A DNA stretch of 33,223 bases from Candidatus Burkholderia pumila (GCA_001045575.1 LELG01000005.1:1-33223), one strand, 5' to 3'; numbered from the stretch's first letter, positions 26,609 through 33,223 are shown. Made by a program: numbers and translations. The notes: generated from the sequence alone by a model not told the origin.

Positions 26609-27009
26609 ATGAAGCATTTGGCAATAGGCGTCGGTTGCCGGCGCGGTTCCTCCGCAGACGAAATCCTGAGCGCAGTGCGGCATGCCTTAAGCATATCATT
26701 CTGTTCGCCATCACGCGTTTGGCGATATCGCTCGCCATTGCGAGCATCGACGCTAACGGGACGAAGCCGGCTTGCTTGAGTTCTGCGACCAACATCGCTT
26801 GCCTTTGCATTTCTTCTTTAGCGCCGATGAAATAGCTAGCGCAAGTGCCGAGCGCCCATTCACCGCAAGTGCGCAATATGAACGTCGACGGGGTATGCGA
26901 GCCTTGTGCCTTGCTCGCCTGTCTCACAACAGGCCGCGAAGGACATCTCGTTGTACCCAAGACCATACTGGGCGGCGTGACTATCGCCATTGCACACACG
27001 AAAGCATGA
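26609..27009 (+). pseudogene. cobE: CobE/CbiG C-terminal domain protein, frameshifted
   Basis: From ATG 26609: MKHLAIGVGCRRGSSADEIL SAVRHALS in one frame, then (shift near 26690) AYHSVRHHAFGDIA, an in-frame TAA near 26751, RDEAGLLEFCDQHRLPLHFF with an extra Phe codon, SADEIASASAERPFTASAQ, a further shift near 26877, then NVDGVCEPCALLACLTTGRE and GHLVVPKTILGGVTIAIA ending at 27009. This is CobE/CbiG_C: G-V-G-C-R-x-G at the start, D-E-x-G-L, and G-V-x-E-x-x-A-L near the end. Its role in aerobic B12 synthesis is unclear. Lesions are several, yet the last 43 codons remain open and the stop overlaps the cobO start (ATGA). Confidence 0.8.
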
Positions 27010-27608
27010 AGACCGATACCGAATCGCATCTGCGCATGACGCAACGCCGCAAGGAAGGCCACGAAAAAAAGCAAGCCGCCGCCGATCACGAGAAAGGCTT
27101 GTTGATCGTCAATACCGGAAACGGCAAAGGCAAGACGACCGCTGCGTTCGGCATGGCGGTGCGCATGCTCGGCCATGGCATGAAGCTCGGCGTGGTGCAA
27201 TTCATCAAGGGCGCGTTGCACACGTCGGAGCGCGATTTCTTAGGCGCGGTTGCGCATTGCGACTTCGTCACGATGGGCGACGGGTACACCTGGAATACGC
27301 AAAACCGTGAAGCCGATATGGCGACTGCGCGCAAAGGCTGGAACGAAGCGCGCCGCATGATCGAGAGCGGCGAATATCAGATGGTCGTGTTCGATGAACT
27401 CAACACCGTGCTCAAATACGAGTATCTGCCGTTAGAGGAAGTACTTGACGTGCTCAAGGCCCGCCCTGCCATGCTGCACGTCGTCGTGACCGGAAGGCAT
27501 GCGCCGGATCCGCTCGTCGAACTTGCCGATCTCGTGACGGAAATGCGCCTCGTCAAGCATCCGTACCGCGAGCAAGGCGTCAAGGCGCAACGCGGCGTCG
27601 AGTTCTGA
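27006..27608 (+). CDS. cobO: Cob(I)yrinic acid a,c-diamide adenosyltransferase (CobO/BtuR type)
   Basis: This 200-residue enzyme transfers the adenosyl group of ATP to Co(I) corrinoids. It has a P-loop, LLIVNTGNGKGKTTAAFGMA (G-N-G-K-G-K-T-T/S), then VVQFIKGALHTSERDFLG, DGYTWNTQNREADMATARKG, YQMVVFDELNTVLKYEYLPL (D-E-L/I-N) and VVVTGRHAPDPLVELADLVT (T-G-R-x-A), and ends VKAQRGVEF (A-Q-x-G-I/V-E-F). All are CobA/CobO hallmarks. The ATG at 27006 overlaps the cobE pseudogene stop and has no clear ribosome site, so it probably relied on coupling to cobE; the upstream-extended frame is not conserved. Confidence 0.95.
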   Translation: MKTDTESHLRMTQRRKEGHEKKQAAADHEKGLLIVNTGNGKGKTTAAFGMAVRMLGHGMKLGVVQFIKGALHTSERDFLGAVAHCDFVTMGDGYTWNTQNREADMATARKGWNEARRMIESGEYQMVVFDELNTVLKYEYLPLEEVLDVLKARPAMLHVVVTGRHAPDPLVELADLVTEMRLVKHPYREQGVKAQRGVEF

Positions 27609-27611
27609 GCG

Positions 27612-28910
27612 ATGCCTGATTGCCCGGCTCTTTTTATCGGCGCGAGTGCGTCGCATCAAGGCAAGACGACCGTGACTGCAGCGATCGCGCGTCATCATGC
27701 GCGTCGCGGCCTTAAGGTTCGCGTCTTTAAGACCGGCCCGGATTTTCTCGATCCTATGATCCTTGAGCGCGCATGCGGCGCGCCGGTTTATTCGCTGCAT
27801 TTATGGATGGTCGGACGGGATGCTTGCCGTGCATTGCTCGCTCAGGCCGCGCGCGAGGCAGACCTCATTCTCATAGAAGGCGTCATGGGCCTTTTCGACG
27901 GCACGCCAAGCAGCGCCGATCTCGCCGCCGCGTTTGGCGTGCCTGTCCTGGCGGTTATTGGCACGCATGGCATGGCGCAGACCTTTGGCGCGATTGCATT
28001 CGGGCTTGCGCACTACCGCGAAGATCTTGAGTTTAATGGCGTGCTGGCCAATCGCGTGGCATCGGCCAGGCATGCGCAAATGTTGTCCGAGGCCATTCCA
28101 CAAGGGCTGCGTTATTGCGGCCACCTTTCCAATGCAGACGATATTGCCTTGCCCGAGCGGCATCTCGGCTTGACGCAAGCAGCGGAAGTCACGGGACTGG
28201 ATAAGCGCCTTGATCGCGCTGCCGATGCAATTGCGTCAACCACGCTAGCGGAATTGCCACCTATCGTCCATTTCGAAGACGCCGCGCCTGAAGCACCGTC
28301 TCGACTGCTAGATGGTCTTCATATCGCTATTGCGTGCGATGCCGCGTTCTCCTTCATCTATCCCGCGAACATCGATCTTCTTGCATCCTTGGGCGCACGC
28401 ATCAGCAAGTTCTCGCCACTTGCGAATGAAGCGATTCCTGACAATGCCGACGCGCTTTACCTGCCCGGCGGTTATGCCGAACTGCATGCAGCGAGGCTCG
28501 CGTCCAATGCACGCACGCGGGACTCGATCAAGCAACATTCGGACAACACAAAGCCCGTTGTCGCGGAGTGCGGCGGCATGCTTTATCTGCTGGACACGTT
28601 CACCGATATCGAAGGCAAGCGCCACCAGATGCTTGGCGCGCTCAAAGGCCATGCGACGATGCAACGCCGACTTGCACGTCTTGCGATGCAGCGCGTCGAT
28701 ACTTTGCACGGTCCGCTAACGGGCCACACGTTCCATTATTCGACGCTCGAAACGACGATGCAGCCTGTGCTGACTGCATCGCATGCCACGACGGGAGCAG
28801 CCGGCGAAGCACTTTATCATCAAAGCTCGATCACCGCGACTTACATGCACGCCTACTGGCCTTCCAATCCTGCTGCTGCGGCCGCGCTTTTTCGCGGTGA
28901 ACCGCTATGA
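27612..28910 (+). CDS. cobB: Cobyrinate (hydrogenobyrinate) a,c-diamide synthase
   Basis: This 432-residue ATP-dependent amidotransferase makes the a,c-diamide from glutamine. The N-terminal dethiobiotin-synthetase-like domain starts CPALFIGASASHQGKTTVTA (P-loop) and has RVFKTGPDFLDPMIL, LILIEGVMGLFDG and VLANRVASARHAQML. The C-terminal glutaminase domain has LYLPGGYAELHAARLASN, the nucleophile-bearing VVAECGGMLYLLD, and GHTFHYSTLE with HAYWPSNPAAA near the end. The start lies 3 bases after the cobO stop. Intact and of normal length; last working gene of the cobE-cobO-cobB unit. Confidence 0.96.
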   Translation: MPDCPALFIGASASHQGKTTVTAAIARHHARRGLKVRVFKTGPDFLDPMILERACGAPVYSLHLWMVGRDACRALLAQAAREADLILIEGVMGLFDGTPSSADLAAAFGVPVLAVIGTHGMAQTFGAIAFGLAHYREDLEFNGVLANRVASARHAQMLSEAIPQGLRYCGHLSNADDIALPERHLGLTQAAEVTGLDKRLDRAADAIASTTLAELPPIVHFEDAAPEAPSRLLDGLHIAIACDAAFSFIYPANIDLLASLGARISKFSPLANEAIPDNADALYLPGGYAELHAARLASNARTRDSIKQHSDNTKPVVAECGGMLYLLDTFTDIEGKRHQMLGALKGHATMQRRLARLAMQRVDTLHGPLTGHTFHYSTLETTMQPVLTASHATTGAAGEALYHQSSITATYMHAYWPSNPAAAAALFRGEPL

Positions 28911-29138
28911 AAATGCCGCTCGATCTCACTGACACCATCGCGCGGGCGGAAGCGCAAACGCTTGTTGGTTCACCTTGCACCAACATATGGCCGCATCGAC
29001 CTCGGACATGGCCTTTGCACGGGCTGCTTCAGAAGCCGCGCCGAAATCAAACATTTCAAGTCGGTGGACGATAACGGCAAGCGTCAAGTGCTGAAAGCCT
29101 TGCTTGAGCGCCGCGGGCGCTTGAATTACGCACCTTGA
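28907..29138 (+). pseudogene. DUF1289 small cysteine protein, single frameshift
   Basis: The ATG at 28907 overlaps the cobB stop (ATGA). It reads MKMPLDLTDTIARAEAQTLV GSPCTNI, then one extra G near 28988-28990 (ATATGGCCGC where ATATGCCGC would fit) shifts the frame; the other frame continues CRIDLGHGLCTGCFRSRAEI, KHFKSVDDNGKRQVLKALLE and RRGRLNYAP to TGA at 29138. DUF1289 proteins carry C-x-x-I-C and C-x-G-C, both restored by removing one base. A lone one-base lesion in an otherwise clean gene suggests a very recent loss or a sequencing error. Confidence 0.8.
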
Positions 29139-29141
29139 AAG

Positions 29142-29173
29142 CAAAAAGCCCGCGTCGTTAAGCAACGCGGGCT
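29142..29173 (-). terminator. Intrinsic terminator after cbtA
   Basis: AGCCCGCGT and ACGCGGGCT form a perfect 9-bp stem with a 9-base loop (29147-29173), followed on the minus strand by TTTTT (29146-29142). It lies 20 bases past the cbtA stop and also faces the end of the DUF1289 frame from the other side, where it lacks a T-run. Confidence 0.85.
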
Positions 29174-29192
29174 CCTCACAAGCTTAAAAAAC

Positions 29193-29948
29193 TCAGGCGG
29201 CAGCCATTCTGCGCGCCGGTTGCCGCTCCAGTTCACGCGCAGCCCATGCCCCGAACACGAGCCCAAGCGTCGTCCAGATGATGGACTGAATGCCGACCGC
29301 CGTGATCCGGAAATTCCACAGCAGCGTCGCGGAAAAGTCCGCCGGCACTTCGTCGATCTTAGGCAAAGCGACATAGGCAGCCGAGACTAGTACGATATAA
29401 GCTGCGCCCGCAATCAAGCTCGCATTCCACACGCTTTTATTCGCCTGCAAGCGACGTTGCAGCCAGATTGTGAACACCATTGCCGCAATCGAAATGGCGA
29501 CCATCACAAAGAAAAGCGCGGTACGCGGACCAATGGTTTCAGGGTTGCCGACCGAAGGCGGATTGGGCGGGTACTTGAGGAACGGCGCAATGGCGACGCT
29601 AATAAAACCAAACAAAGCAAGCAGCGCAGACGCGCCGCGCGCATGCAAAGTGCCGGTGCGTCCGTAAGCGAATGCAAAGACGAGCGAGAATAAACCGCCA
29701 AGCGCAGTGCCAAAGACAACGATGCCGGTCAGCAAGCCAAGATCCGCTTGCGTACCACGGCTAACGAGTTCTTCGTCGCCGTGATCGTGCGATTGGCCTG
29801 ACGCTGCGTTGTCGTCATGCTCATGCGATTCCTCGAACGCAATCGCACGTTCTACGGAAGACTCACCGAAAACGCGGGCAAAACCAAAGCCGAGCAGGCC
29901 CGCGATGAGTCCCGCAATCATGCCGCGTATCAACAGAGTGCGAATCAT
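29193..29948 (-). CDS. cbtA: CbtA cobalt transporter subunit
   Basis: This 251-residue inner-membrane protein is predicted to import cobalt with CbtB. Several hydrophobic segments are visible: TLLIRGMIAGLIAGLLGFGF, LGLLTGIVVFGTALGGLFSL, ASALLALFGFISVAIAPFLK, ALFFVMVAISIAAMVFTIWL, AGAAYIVLVSAAYVALP and VGIQSIIWTTLGLVFGAWAA. A histidine/acid-rich loop (ESHEHDDNAASGQSHDHGDE, residues about 39-58) and the family motif APFLKYPPNPPSVG are present. The start ATG 29948 is 9 bases after the cbtB stop. The gene is intact and placed under riboswitch 3. Confidence 0.93.
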   Translation of the reverse strand: MIRTLLIRGMIAGLIAGLLGFGFARVFGESSVERAIAFEESHEHDDNAASGQSHDHGDEELVSRGTQADLGLLTGIVVFGTALGGLFSLVFAFAYGRTGTLHARGASALLALFGFISVAIAPFLKYPPNPPSVGNPETIGPRTALFFVMVAISIAAMVFTIWLQRRLQANKSVWNASLIAGAAYIVLVSAAYVALPKIDEVPADFSATLLWNFRITAVGIQSIIWTTLGLVFGAWAARELERQPARRMAAA

Positions 29949-29957
29949 CGAGTGTCC

Positions 29958-30191
29958 TCAGTGGCACGGAAAGCTGAGCAAATGTCGGCTATCGTGGACG
30001 AACTCGTGAATATACATGCCCGAGAAAATGGACGTCGCGCCCTGCTCCGCGCCGACGAAATAAATCGCTATCAGCAGAATCAGGCCGATAAAGATGGCCC
30101 AGGGCAGCACTTCGCGCACCGGAATGGGCACGGGTGCATCGAGTCCGGGGGAAAGCGGAGCGTCGGAAAAAGCCGTGTTTGCAGCATTCAT
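29958..30191 (-). CDS. cbtB: CbtB cobalt transporter subunit
   Basis: This 77-residue protein has one membrane helix (VLPWAIFIGLILLIAIYFVG) and a histidine-rich C-terminus, GMYIHEFVHDSRHLLSFPCH, the CbtB metal-binding tail. Together with CbtA it forms a B12-regulated cobalt uptake pair. A GGAG ribosome site lies 7 bases before the ATG at 30191. Intact, first gene after riboswitch 3. Confidence 0.93.
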   Translation of the reverse strand: MNAANTAFSDAPLSPGLDAPVPIPVREVLPWAIFIGLILLIAIYFVGAEQGATSIFSGMYIHEFVHDSRHLLSFPCH

Positions 30192-30237
30192 TGAGGTTCT
30201 CCAAGGAAAAGTGCGTCTCGATCGCTAAGAGCTTGCA

Positions 30238-30355
30238 GCGGGGTCTGACTTGCGGTGCCGAAAAAAACGACGACCGCTTACAGTGGCGCGACCGTGCCGG
30301 ACTTGCACCGGCTTCCTCGCTTTGCAAGCTTGCCATTTTATGACGAATGCCGGCA
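30238..30355 (-). ncRNA. Cobalamin riboswitch 3, short type (upstream of cbtB)
   Basis: On the minus strand: GAGGAAGCCGGTGCAAGTCC, GGCACGGTCGCGCCACTGTA, AGCGGTCG, a T-rich loop (eight T), then GCAAGTCAGACCCCGC ending about 30238. This is the compact cobalamin-riboswitch form (GGAAxxxGGTGxAAxTCC, GCGCCACTGT, AGTCAGACCC) commonly found before cbtBA. It would shut off cobalt uptake when B12 is sufficient. The ATG of cbtB is about 47 bases downstream. Confidence 0.92.
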
Positions 30356-30365
30356 AAGTAAAGCA

Positions 30366-30864
30366 ATGGAACTGATTCTGCTTAGCCACGTCGCGACGCG
30401 CGCCATGAAAACCACATGTTACATGACGAACGCGCATCGCTTGCGTCACTCGACGCAAGCCGCCTCATATCGAGCCCGGCGCGCGCCGCGCACGACATGG
30501 CTGCGTGGATCGCGCGGACGTTTGACCTCGATCCCCTGCATTCGACGATATCGACTATGGGCGCTGGCGCGGCTGCTCCATTCGGGAAATTGGCGAACGC
30601 GAGTCGAAACATATCGAGGCCTGGCTTAGCGACCCCAAAGCGCGTTCGCATGGTGGCGAAAGCATCGCCATGTTGGCGGAGCGCGTCAGGCATGTGCTTG
30701 AGCGGATCGCTAAAGGAGATCATGAGCACCTTCTGATAGTCACGCATGCAATCGTCATCAAAGCGGCTATCTCGGTTGAGCGTAACGAGCCTCTGACGAA
30801 TGTGCTCAAAATGAATATCGCGCTGCTCTCGGCGACGCCACTGAAACTTAGGCCCTTCTCTTAG
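30366..30864 (+). pseudogene. Histidine phosphatase (CobC/alpha-ribazole-phosphatase-like), broken
   Basis: From ATG 30366: MELILLSHVATRAMKTTCYM (the family catalytic L-x-R-H-[GA/V] motif appears with Arg changed to Ser), then in a second frame LASLDASRLISSPARAAHDM (S-S-P-x-x-R-A), then in a third FDDIDYGRWRGCSIREIGER, SHGGESIAMLAERVRHVLER and LLIVTHAIVIKAAI (second catalytic His in V-T-H). The order fits phosphoglycerate-mutase-type phosphatases such as CobC, which dephosphorylate alpha-ribazole phosphate. Frameshifts near 30415 and 30535 plus the Arg-to-Ser change inactivate it. It is divergent from cbtB, next to riboswitch 3. Confidence 0.75.
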
Positions 30865-30897
30865 TCTCAAAGCAGACACATTCCCAAGGAGATGACG

Positions 30898-31266
30898 ATG
30901 GCGAACTACGTAGACGGTTTCGTCGTACCCGTGCCGATCTACAAGATCGACGATTACCGGAAAATGGCCGAAGAGGCGGGCAAAATCTGGCTGGAGCATG
31001 GCGCGCTGCATTTCGTCGAATCCATTGCAGACGACGTTAAAGCGGGCGAGGTCACGTCGTTTCCTCAGGCTGTACAGCTCAAAGACGGTGAGACAGTGGC
31101 GTTCTCCTGGATCATCTACGAATCGCGCGAAGTTCGCGATGCCGTCAACGCTAAAGTCATGGACGATCCACGTCTCAAGGCGATGATGGAAAACGCCACG
31201 CCGCCATTCGATTCCAAGCGCATGTTCTTTGGCGGCTTTACGACAATAGTGGAGCTATCCCGCTAA
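30898..31266 (+). CDS. DUF1428 (YbaA-family) protein
   Basis: This 122-residue protein with a dimeric alpha/beta-barrel fold, function unknown, reads MANYVDGFVVPVPIYKIDDY, KMAEEAGKIWLEHGALHFVE, then a conserved S-F-P-Q-A-V region (TSFPQAVQLKDGETVAFSWI) and MFFGGFTTIVEL at the end, the DUF1428 pattern. AAGGAG (30886-30891) touches an ATG at 30892 with no spacing, but lies 6 bases before the ATG at 30898, so the latter is chosen. Intact between two pseudogenes. Confidence 0.9.
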   Translation: MANYVDGFVVPVPIYKIDDYRKMAEEAGKIWLEHGALHFVESIADDVKAGEVTSFPQAVQLKDGETVAFSWIIYESREVRDAVNAKVMDDPRLKAMMENATPPFDSKRMFFGGFTTIVELSR

Positions 31267-31303
31267 CGCGCAGTTCCCAACTCAGAGAAGGAAGCGCATC
31301 GAC

Positions 31304-31622
31304 ATATATATTGCGACTAACCGCTTAAAGATCGTTCCCGGCGCGGAAGCCGATTTCGAACGCCTGTGGACCAGTCTTGACACGTACCTTAAAGACGTGC
31401 CGGGCTTCGTCGAATTCCATTTACTCAAAGGACCCACATGACGATCACGTGCTGTATTCAAGTCATACGATCTGGGCTAATCAGGCGGCCTTCGAAGACT
31501 GGACGCAGTCCGACGCGTTCCGCGCCGCGTATCGCATCGCAATGCGGGCGGCGAGACGCGCCAGCTTTATCTCGGCCACCCTGAATTCGAAGGCTTTGAA
31601 GTCATTCAGACGGTTAGATAAA
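31304..31622 (+). pseudogene. Antibiotic-biosynthesis-monooxygenase (ABM) family protein, broken, start ATG changed to ATA
   Basis: After a good ribosome site (GAAGGAAG) the expected start is ATA at 31304, followed by YIATNRLKIVPGAEADFERL, WTSLDTYLKDVPGFVEFHLL and KGPT, then a frameshift at about 31437 to HDDHVLYSSHTIWANQAAFE, DWTQSDAFRAAYR, and a second near 31535 to NAGGETRQLYLGHPEFEGFE ending VIQTVR at 31622. Members are small heme-degrading or quinone monooxygenase-like proteins; family hallmarks are the N-R-x-x-V-x-x-G start, P-G-F-x-x-F-x-L-L and W-x-x-x-x-F-x-x-W. It follows DUF1428 in the same direction. Confidence 0.78.
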
Positions 31623-32051
31623 GCGGCGCTCTGAATTACCTGAGTCATGCGCGTTTTACATATCGATGAAAAACGCGCATGCCGACAGGTTTTTCGAATG
31701 AGCGGTCAGGCGGTGCCTGGCTTACGCTTTAGCGCCACGAGCCATTCGCTGTAAAGTCGATGAATCGATGGCGACGGCTCTCAAGCGCTCGTCATTGACG
31801 AGCTTCTCGCCGGTCGCCAGTTCCAGCACGGAGATAAAGTACGCAGTAGGCGGCGCGGCGGTGGCGTTTTGAAGTGTGCTTCCGCCGCCTTGATGTGGCT
31901 GTTCTCGCGTGCAGAATTCCACGGGATCCAACGGGTGTTGTGTCGACTATTCATGAGTGGTTCGCTGCCTCGGATTTGCTCTGGCGCAGTCACTGCGCCT
32001 ATCGTTAAAGAAGCTGAAAACAAAAGAGCGTTCCAACCCGTAAGGCACCCT
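31623..32051. other. Intergenic region with unassigned minus-strand remnant
   Basis: The minus strand carries TAYFISVLELATGEKLVNDE then RLRAVAIDSS, and after a shift IHRLYSEWLVALKRKPGTA with a stop near 31705. This looks like the tail of a decayed gene, but I do not recognise its family. A perfect 7-bp hairpin with a 3-base loop (31983-31999, GGCGCAG/CTGCGCC) lies downstream of the reductase gene without a T-run. No intact gene is seen. Confidence 0.4.
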
Positions 32052-33002
32052 TCAGGAAGGGTCGTTTTCCTTAGATAAAACCGCACGCGCAACGCGGCAT
32101 GCCCCAAGATCCCAGGCCGCGCAGCCGACCGATTTGAACATGATCGGGGCGTCGATTTTTAACAGCAAAGCCAACGCTTCCGCAAGCGGACGCACGCTAT
32201 CCCATTCGACGTCCGCGAGAATGTAGTCGCCTGCTTCATGACGCGCGCCGGCGGGGTCATCGACGAAACGCGCGCTTGCATGGACTGTTGGCGCAGCGAT
32301 TTCAGCGGCGTCCGCCGTAAAAGCGCCGACGCCGATAATCAGCCGTCCCGTACGCGCAGGCAGCGTATAAACCGGTGTTTTGCTCGTCGTTGCGGTGATG
32401 ACGGTATCGATCGAATCTGGAATGGCGGCGTGCTTCAGCACGATAAGTTGCGCCGATGCCGCGACATGTGCCGCGCAAAACGTTTGCGCGCGTTCCGCGG
32501 ATGACCCAAGTATGTGAATGCGCGCATCGGGATAGACAGATGTCAGCGCTTCAACGTGGTACGAGGCTTGTTTGCCTGTGCCAATGATGAGCACCTCGCG
32601 CGGAGCGTGTTCCGTCAATGCGCGGATGGCGAGCATCGACACGGCGGCCGTTCGGCGGCCGGTGACGGTCGGGCCGTCGAGCATGAATTGTGGCACGCCC
32701 GTGATGGCGTCAAACGCGGTGACCTGACCGTGGATAGTCGGCAAATTGAAATTGAGTGCGCCGTTGCTCGGGCACACGTTGACGAGCTTATGCATGGCCA
32801 GATCCGCAGCGCTGGCGGGCATCGATAACATCACGCCGCCTTGCGCAAGCGGCACGACCATGCGCTCGGGACTCGTAATGCGCCCGGCCGCGTAATCGAG
32901 CATGGTCGCGGCCAGGGTATCGACTAAACGGTCGTAAGGCACGAGCGCCGCAGTCTTGGCGGCATCAAAGATGCTAAGGGTTGCGCTGGAGCTAGCGGTC
33001 AT
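32052..33002 (-). CDS. Ornithine cyclodeaminase / delta-1-pyrroline-2-carboxylate reductase family
   Basis: This 316-residue NAD(P)-dependent enzyme of the OCD/mu-crystallin family most resembles delta-1-pyrroline/piperideine-2-carboxylate reductases that reduce cyclic imino acids to proline or pipecolate. It shows RITSPERMVVPLAQGGVMLS, HKLVNVCPSNGALNFNLPTI, LDGPTVTGRRTAAVSMLAIR (T-x-x-R-T-A-A), the Rossmann loop VLIIGTGKQASYHVEAL, VITATTSKTPVY and IGVGAFTADAAEIA, all family motifs. An ATG at 33026 would add eight unconserved residues; 33002 is preferred. It is the only catabolic-type enzyme left intact here, which is noteworthy. Confidence 0.87.
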   Translation of the reverse strand: MTASSSATLSIFDAAKTAALVPYDRLVDTLAATMLDYAAGRITSPERMVVPLAQGGVMLSMPASAADLAMHKLVNVCPSNGALNFNLPTIHGQVTAFDAITGVPQFMLDGPTVTGRRTAAVSMLAIRALTEHAPREVLIIGTGKQASYHVEALTSVYPDARIHILGSSAERAQTFCAAHVAASAQLIVLKHAAIPDSIDTVITATTSKTPVYTLPARTGRLIIGVGAFTADAAEIAAPTVHASARFVDDPAGARHEAGDYILADVEWDSVRPLAEALALLLKIDAPIMFKSVGCAAWDLGACRVARAVLSKENDPS

Positions 33003-33101
33003 TTTCTTTGTCCATGAAAGTGCCATCGCAATGCCATTGAAGCGCCCGAATATTCTCGCCCTGCGTTACGCGAAAGCATAAATACTCAAGCCTTTTTAGT
33101 G

Positions 33102-33223
33102 TCACGAGTTATAAATCAGTTTCATTATCAATCTTTGTTGCTTGAGAGGGGAAGGGAAGAGTTGATTGAAGAGGCGCTCGGATTCGCCCAGCCCCTCCTC
33201 GGTGAGCGCAACGGACTTCGCGT
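33102..33223 (-). CDS. DUF6429-like protein, C-terminus only (runs off the window)
   Basis: The minus-strand frame entering at the window edge reads AKSVALTEEGLGESERLFNQ then LFPSPLKQQRLIMKLIYNS and stops at 33102. The K-S-V-x-L-T-E-E-G-L-x-x-x-E-x-L-F pattern matches the end of DUF6429 proteins (short, winged-helix-like, function unknown). The tail after LF is longer than usual. Only 39 codons are visible, so intactness is unknown. Confidence 0.5.
   Translation of the reverse strand, partial: AKSVALTEEGLGESERLFNQLFPSPLKQQRLIMKLIYNS

Noticed and set aside
26772-27005. N-terminal extension of cobO
   Set aside because: The translation matches the decayed CobE in part and has no CobO homology; ATG 27006 fits the family.
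31983-31999. 7-bp hairpin with 3-base loop as terminator of the reductase gene
   Set aside because: No T-run on either strand and over 50 bases from the gene end; kept only as a note.
1-33223. CRISPR arrays, tRNA or rRNA genes, prophage or plasmid origin
   Set aside because: No regularly spaced repeats, no tRNA-like cloverleaf or rRNA sequence, and no phage or replication genes were seen on reading through.

Overview
The window looks like a high-GC Burkholderiaceae chromosome (Caballeronia/Paraburkholderia-like). This is inferred from how the proteins read (WaaC, CioAB-type cytochrome bd, OpgC, AcoR-type regulator, DUF1328, cob/cbt genes), since no 16S or other marker is present. It is strikingly uneven. 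Positions 1 to about 12.2 kb and about 28.9 to 31.6 kb are full of recognisable but broken genes, with frameshifts, Trp-to-stop changes, internal deletions and a lost start codon. A ~15 kb vitamin B12 block between them (12.36-28.91 kb) is almost entirely open and tightly packed. That pattern suggests ongoing genome reduction, as in host-restricted Burkholderia-type symbionts, with selection keeping cobalamin synthesis. The lifestyle is inference.

Left part (1-12.3 kb): CsbD-like start, osmC remnant abutting an IS630-type transposase tail, FAD oxidoreductase pseudogene, DsbA-like tail, PilZ/YcgR-like pseudogene, intact waaC, ypfJ zinc-metallopeptidase pseudogene, cydA-cydB-DUF2474 (cyanide-insensitive-type bd oxidase) all broken, YraQ-family permease pseudogene, truncated AcoR-type sigma-54 activator, an intact tiny DUF1328 membrane protein, and an opgC-like pseudogene.

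B12 block: five transcription units. (1) cobL-cobK-cobM run leftward with 1-4 base overlaps. (2) A cobalamin riboswitch leads cobG-cobH-cobI-cobJ rightward; CobJ is fused to a CbiG-like N-terminal part. (3) A second cobalamin riboswitch, with a good promoter, leads cobW-cobN-chlI/chlD leftward; these end tail-to-tail with cobJ, overlapping by 43 bases. (4) cobE (broken)-cobO-cobB-DUF1289 (broken) run rightward. (5) A third, short-type cobalamin riboswitch leads cbtB-cbtA (cobalt uptake) leftward, ended by a clear terminator. Together they cover most corrin-ring methylation and contraction steps, cobalt uptake and insertion (CbtAB, CobW, CobN-ChlI-ChlD), a,c-diamide formation (CobB) and adenosylation (CobO). 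No C-1 methyltransferase (CobF or CbiD) and no late nucleotide-loop genes are in the window.

The most notable signal is in chlI/chlD. The AAA+ ORF ends two codons after an A-AAA-AAA heptamer. The VWA domain continues in the -1 frame, and an 11-bp stem starts 6 nt downstream of the heptamer. This is a textbook -1 programmed frameshift architecture that would make both the small (ChlI) and medium (ChlD) cobaltochelatase subunits from one gene.

Right end (30.3-33.2 kb): a histidine-phosphatase pseudogene (CobC-like), an intact DUF1428 protein, an antibiotic-biosynthesis-monooxygenase pseudogene with its ATG changed to ATA, an unassigned remnant, an intact ornithine-cyclodeaminase-family reductase, and the C-terminus of a DUF6429-like protein running off the edge.
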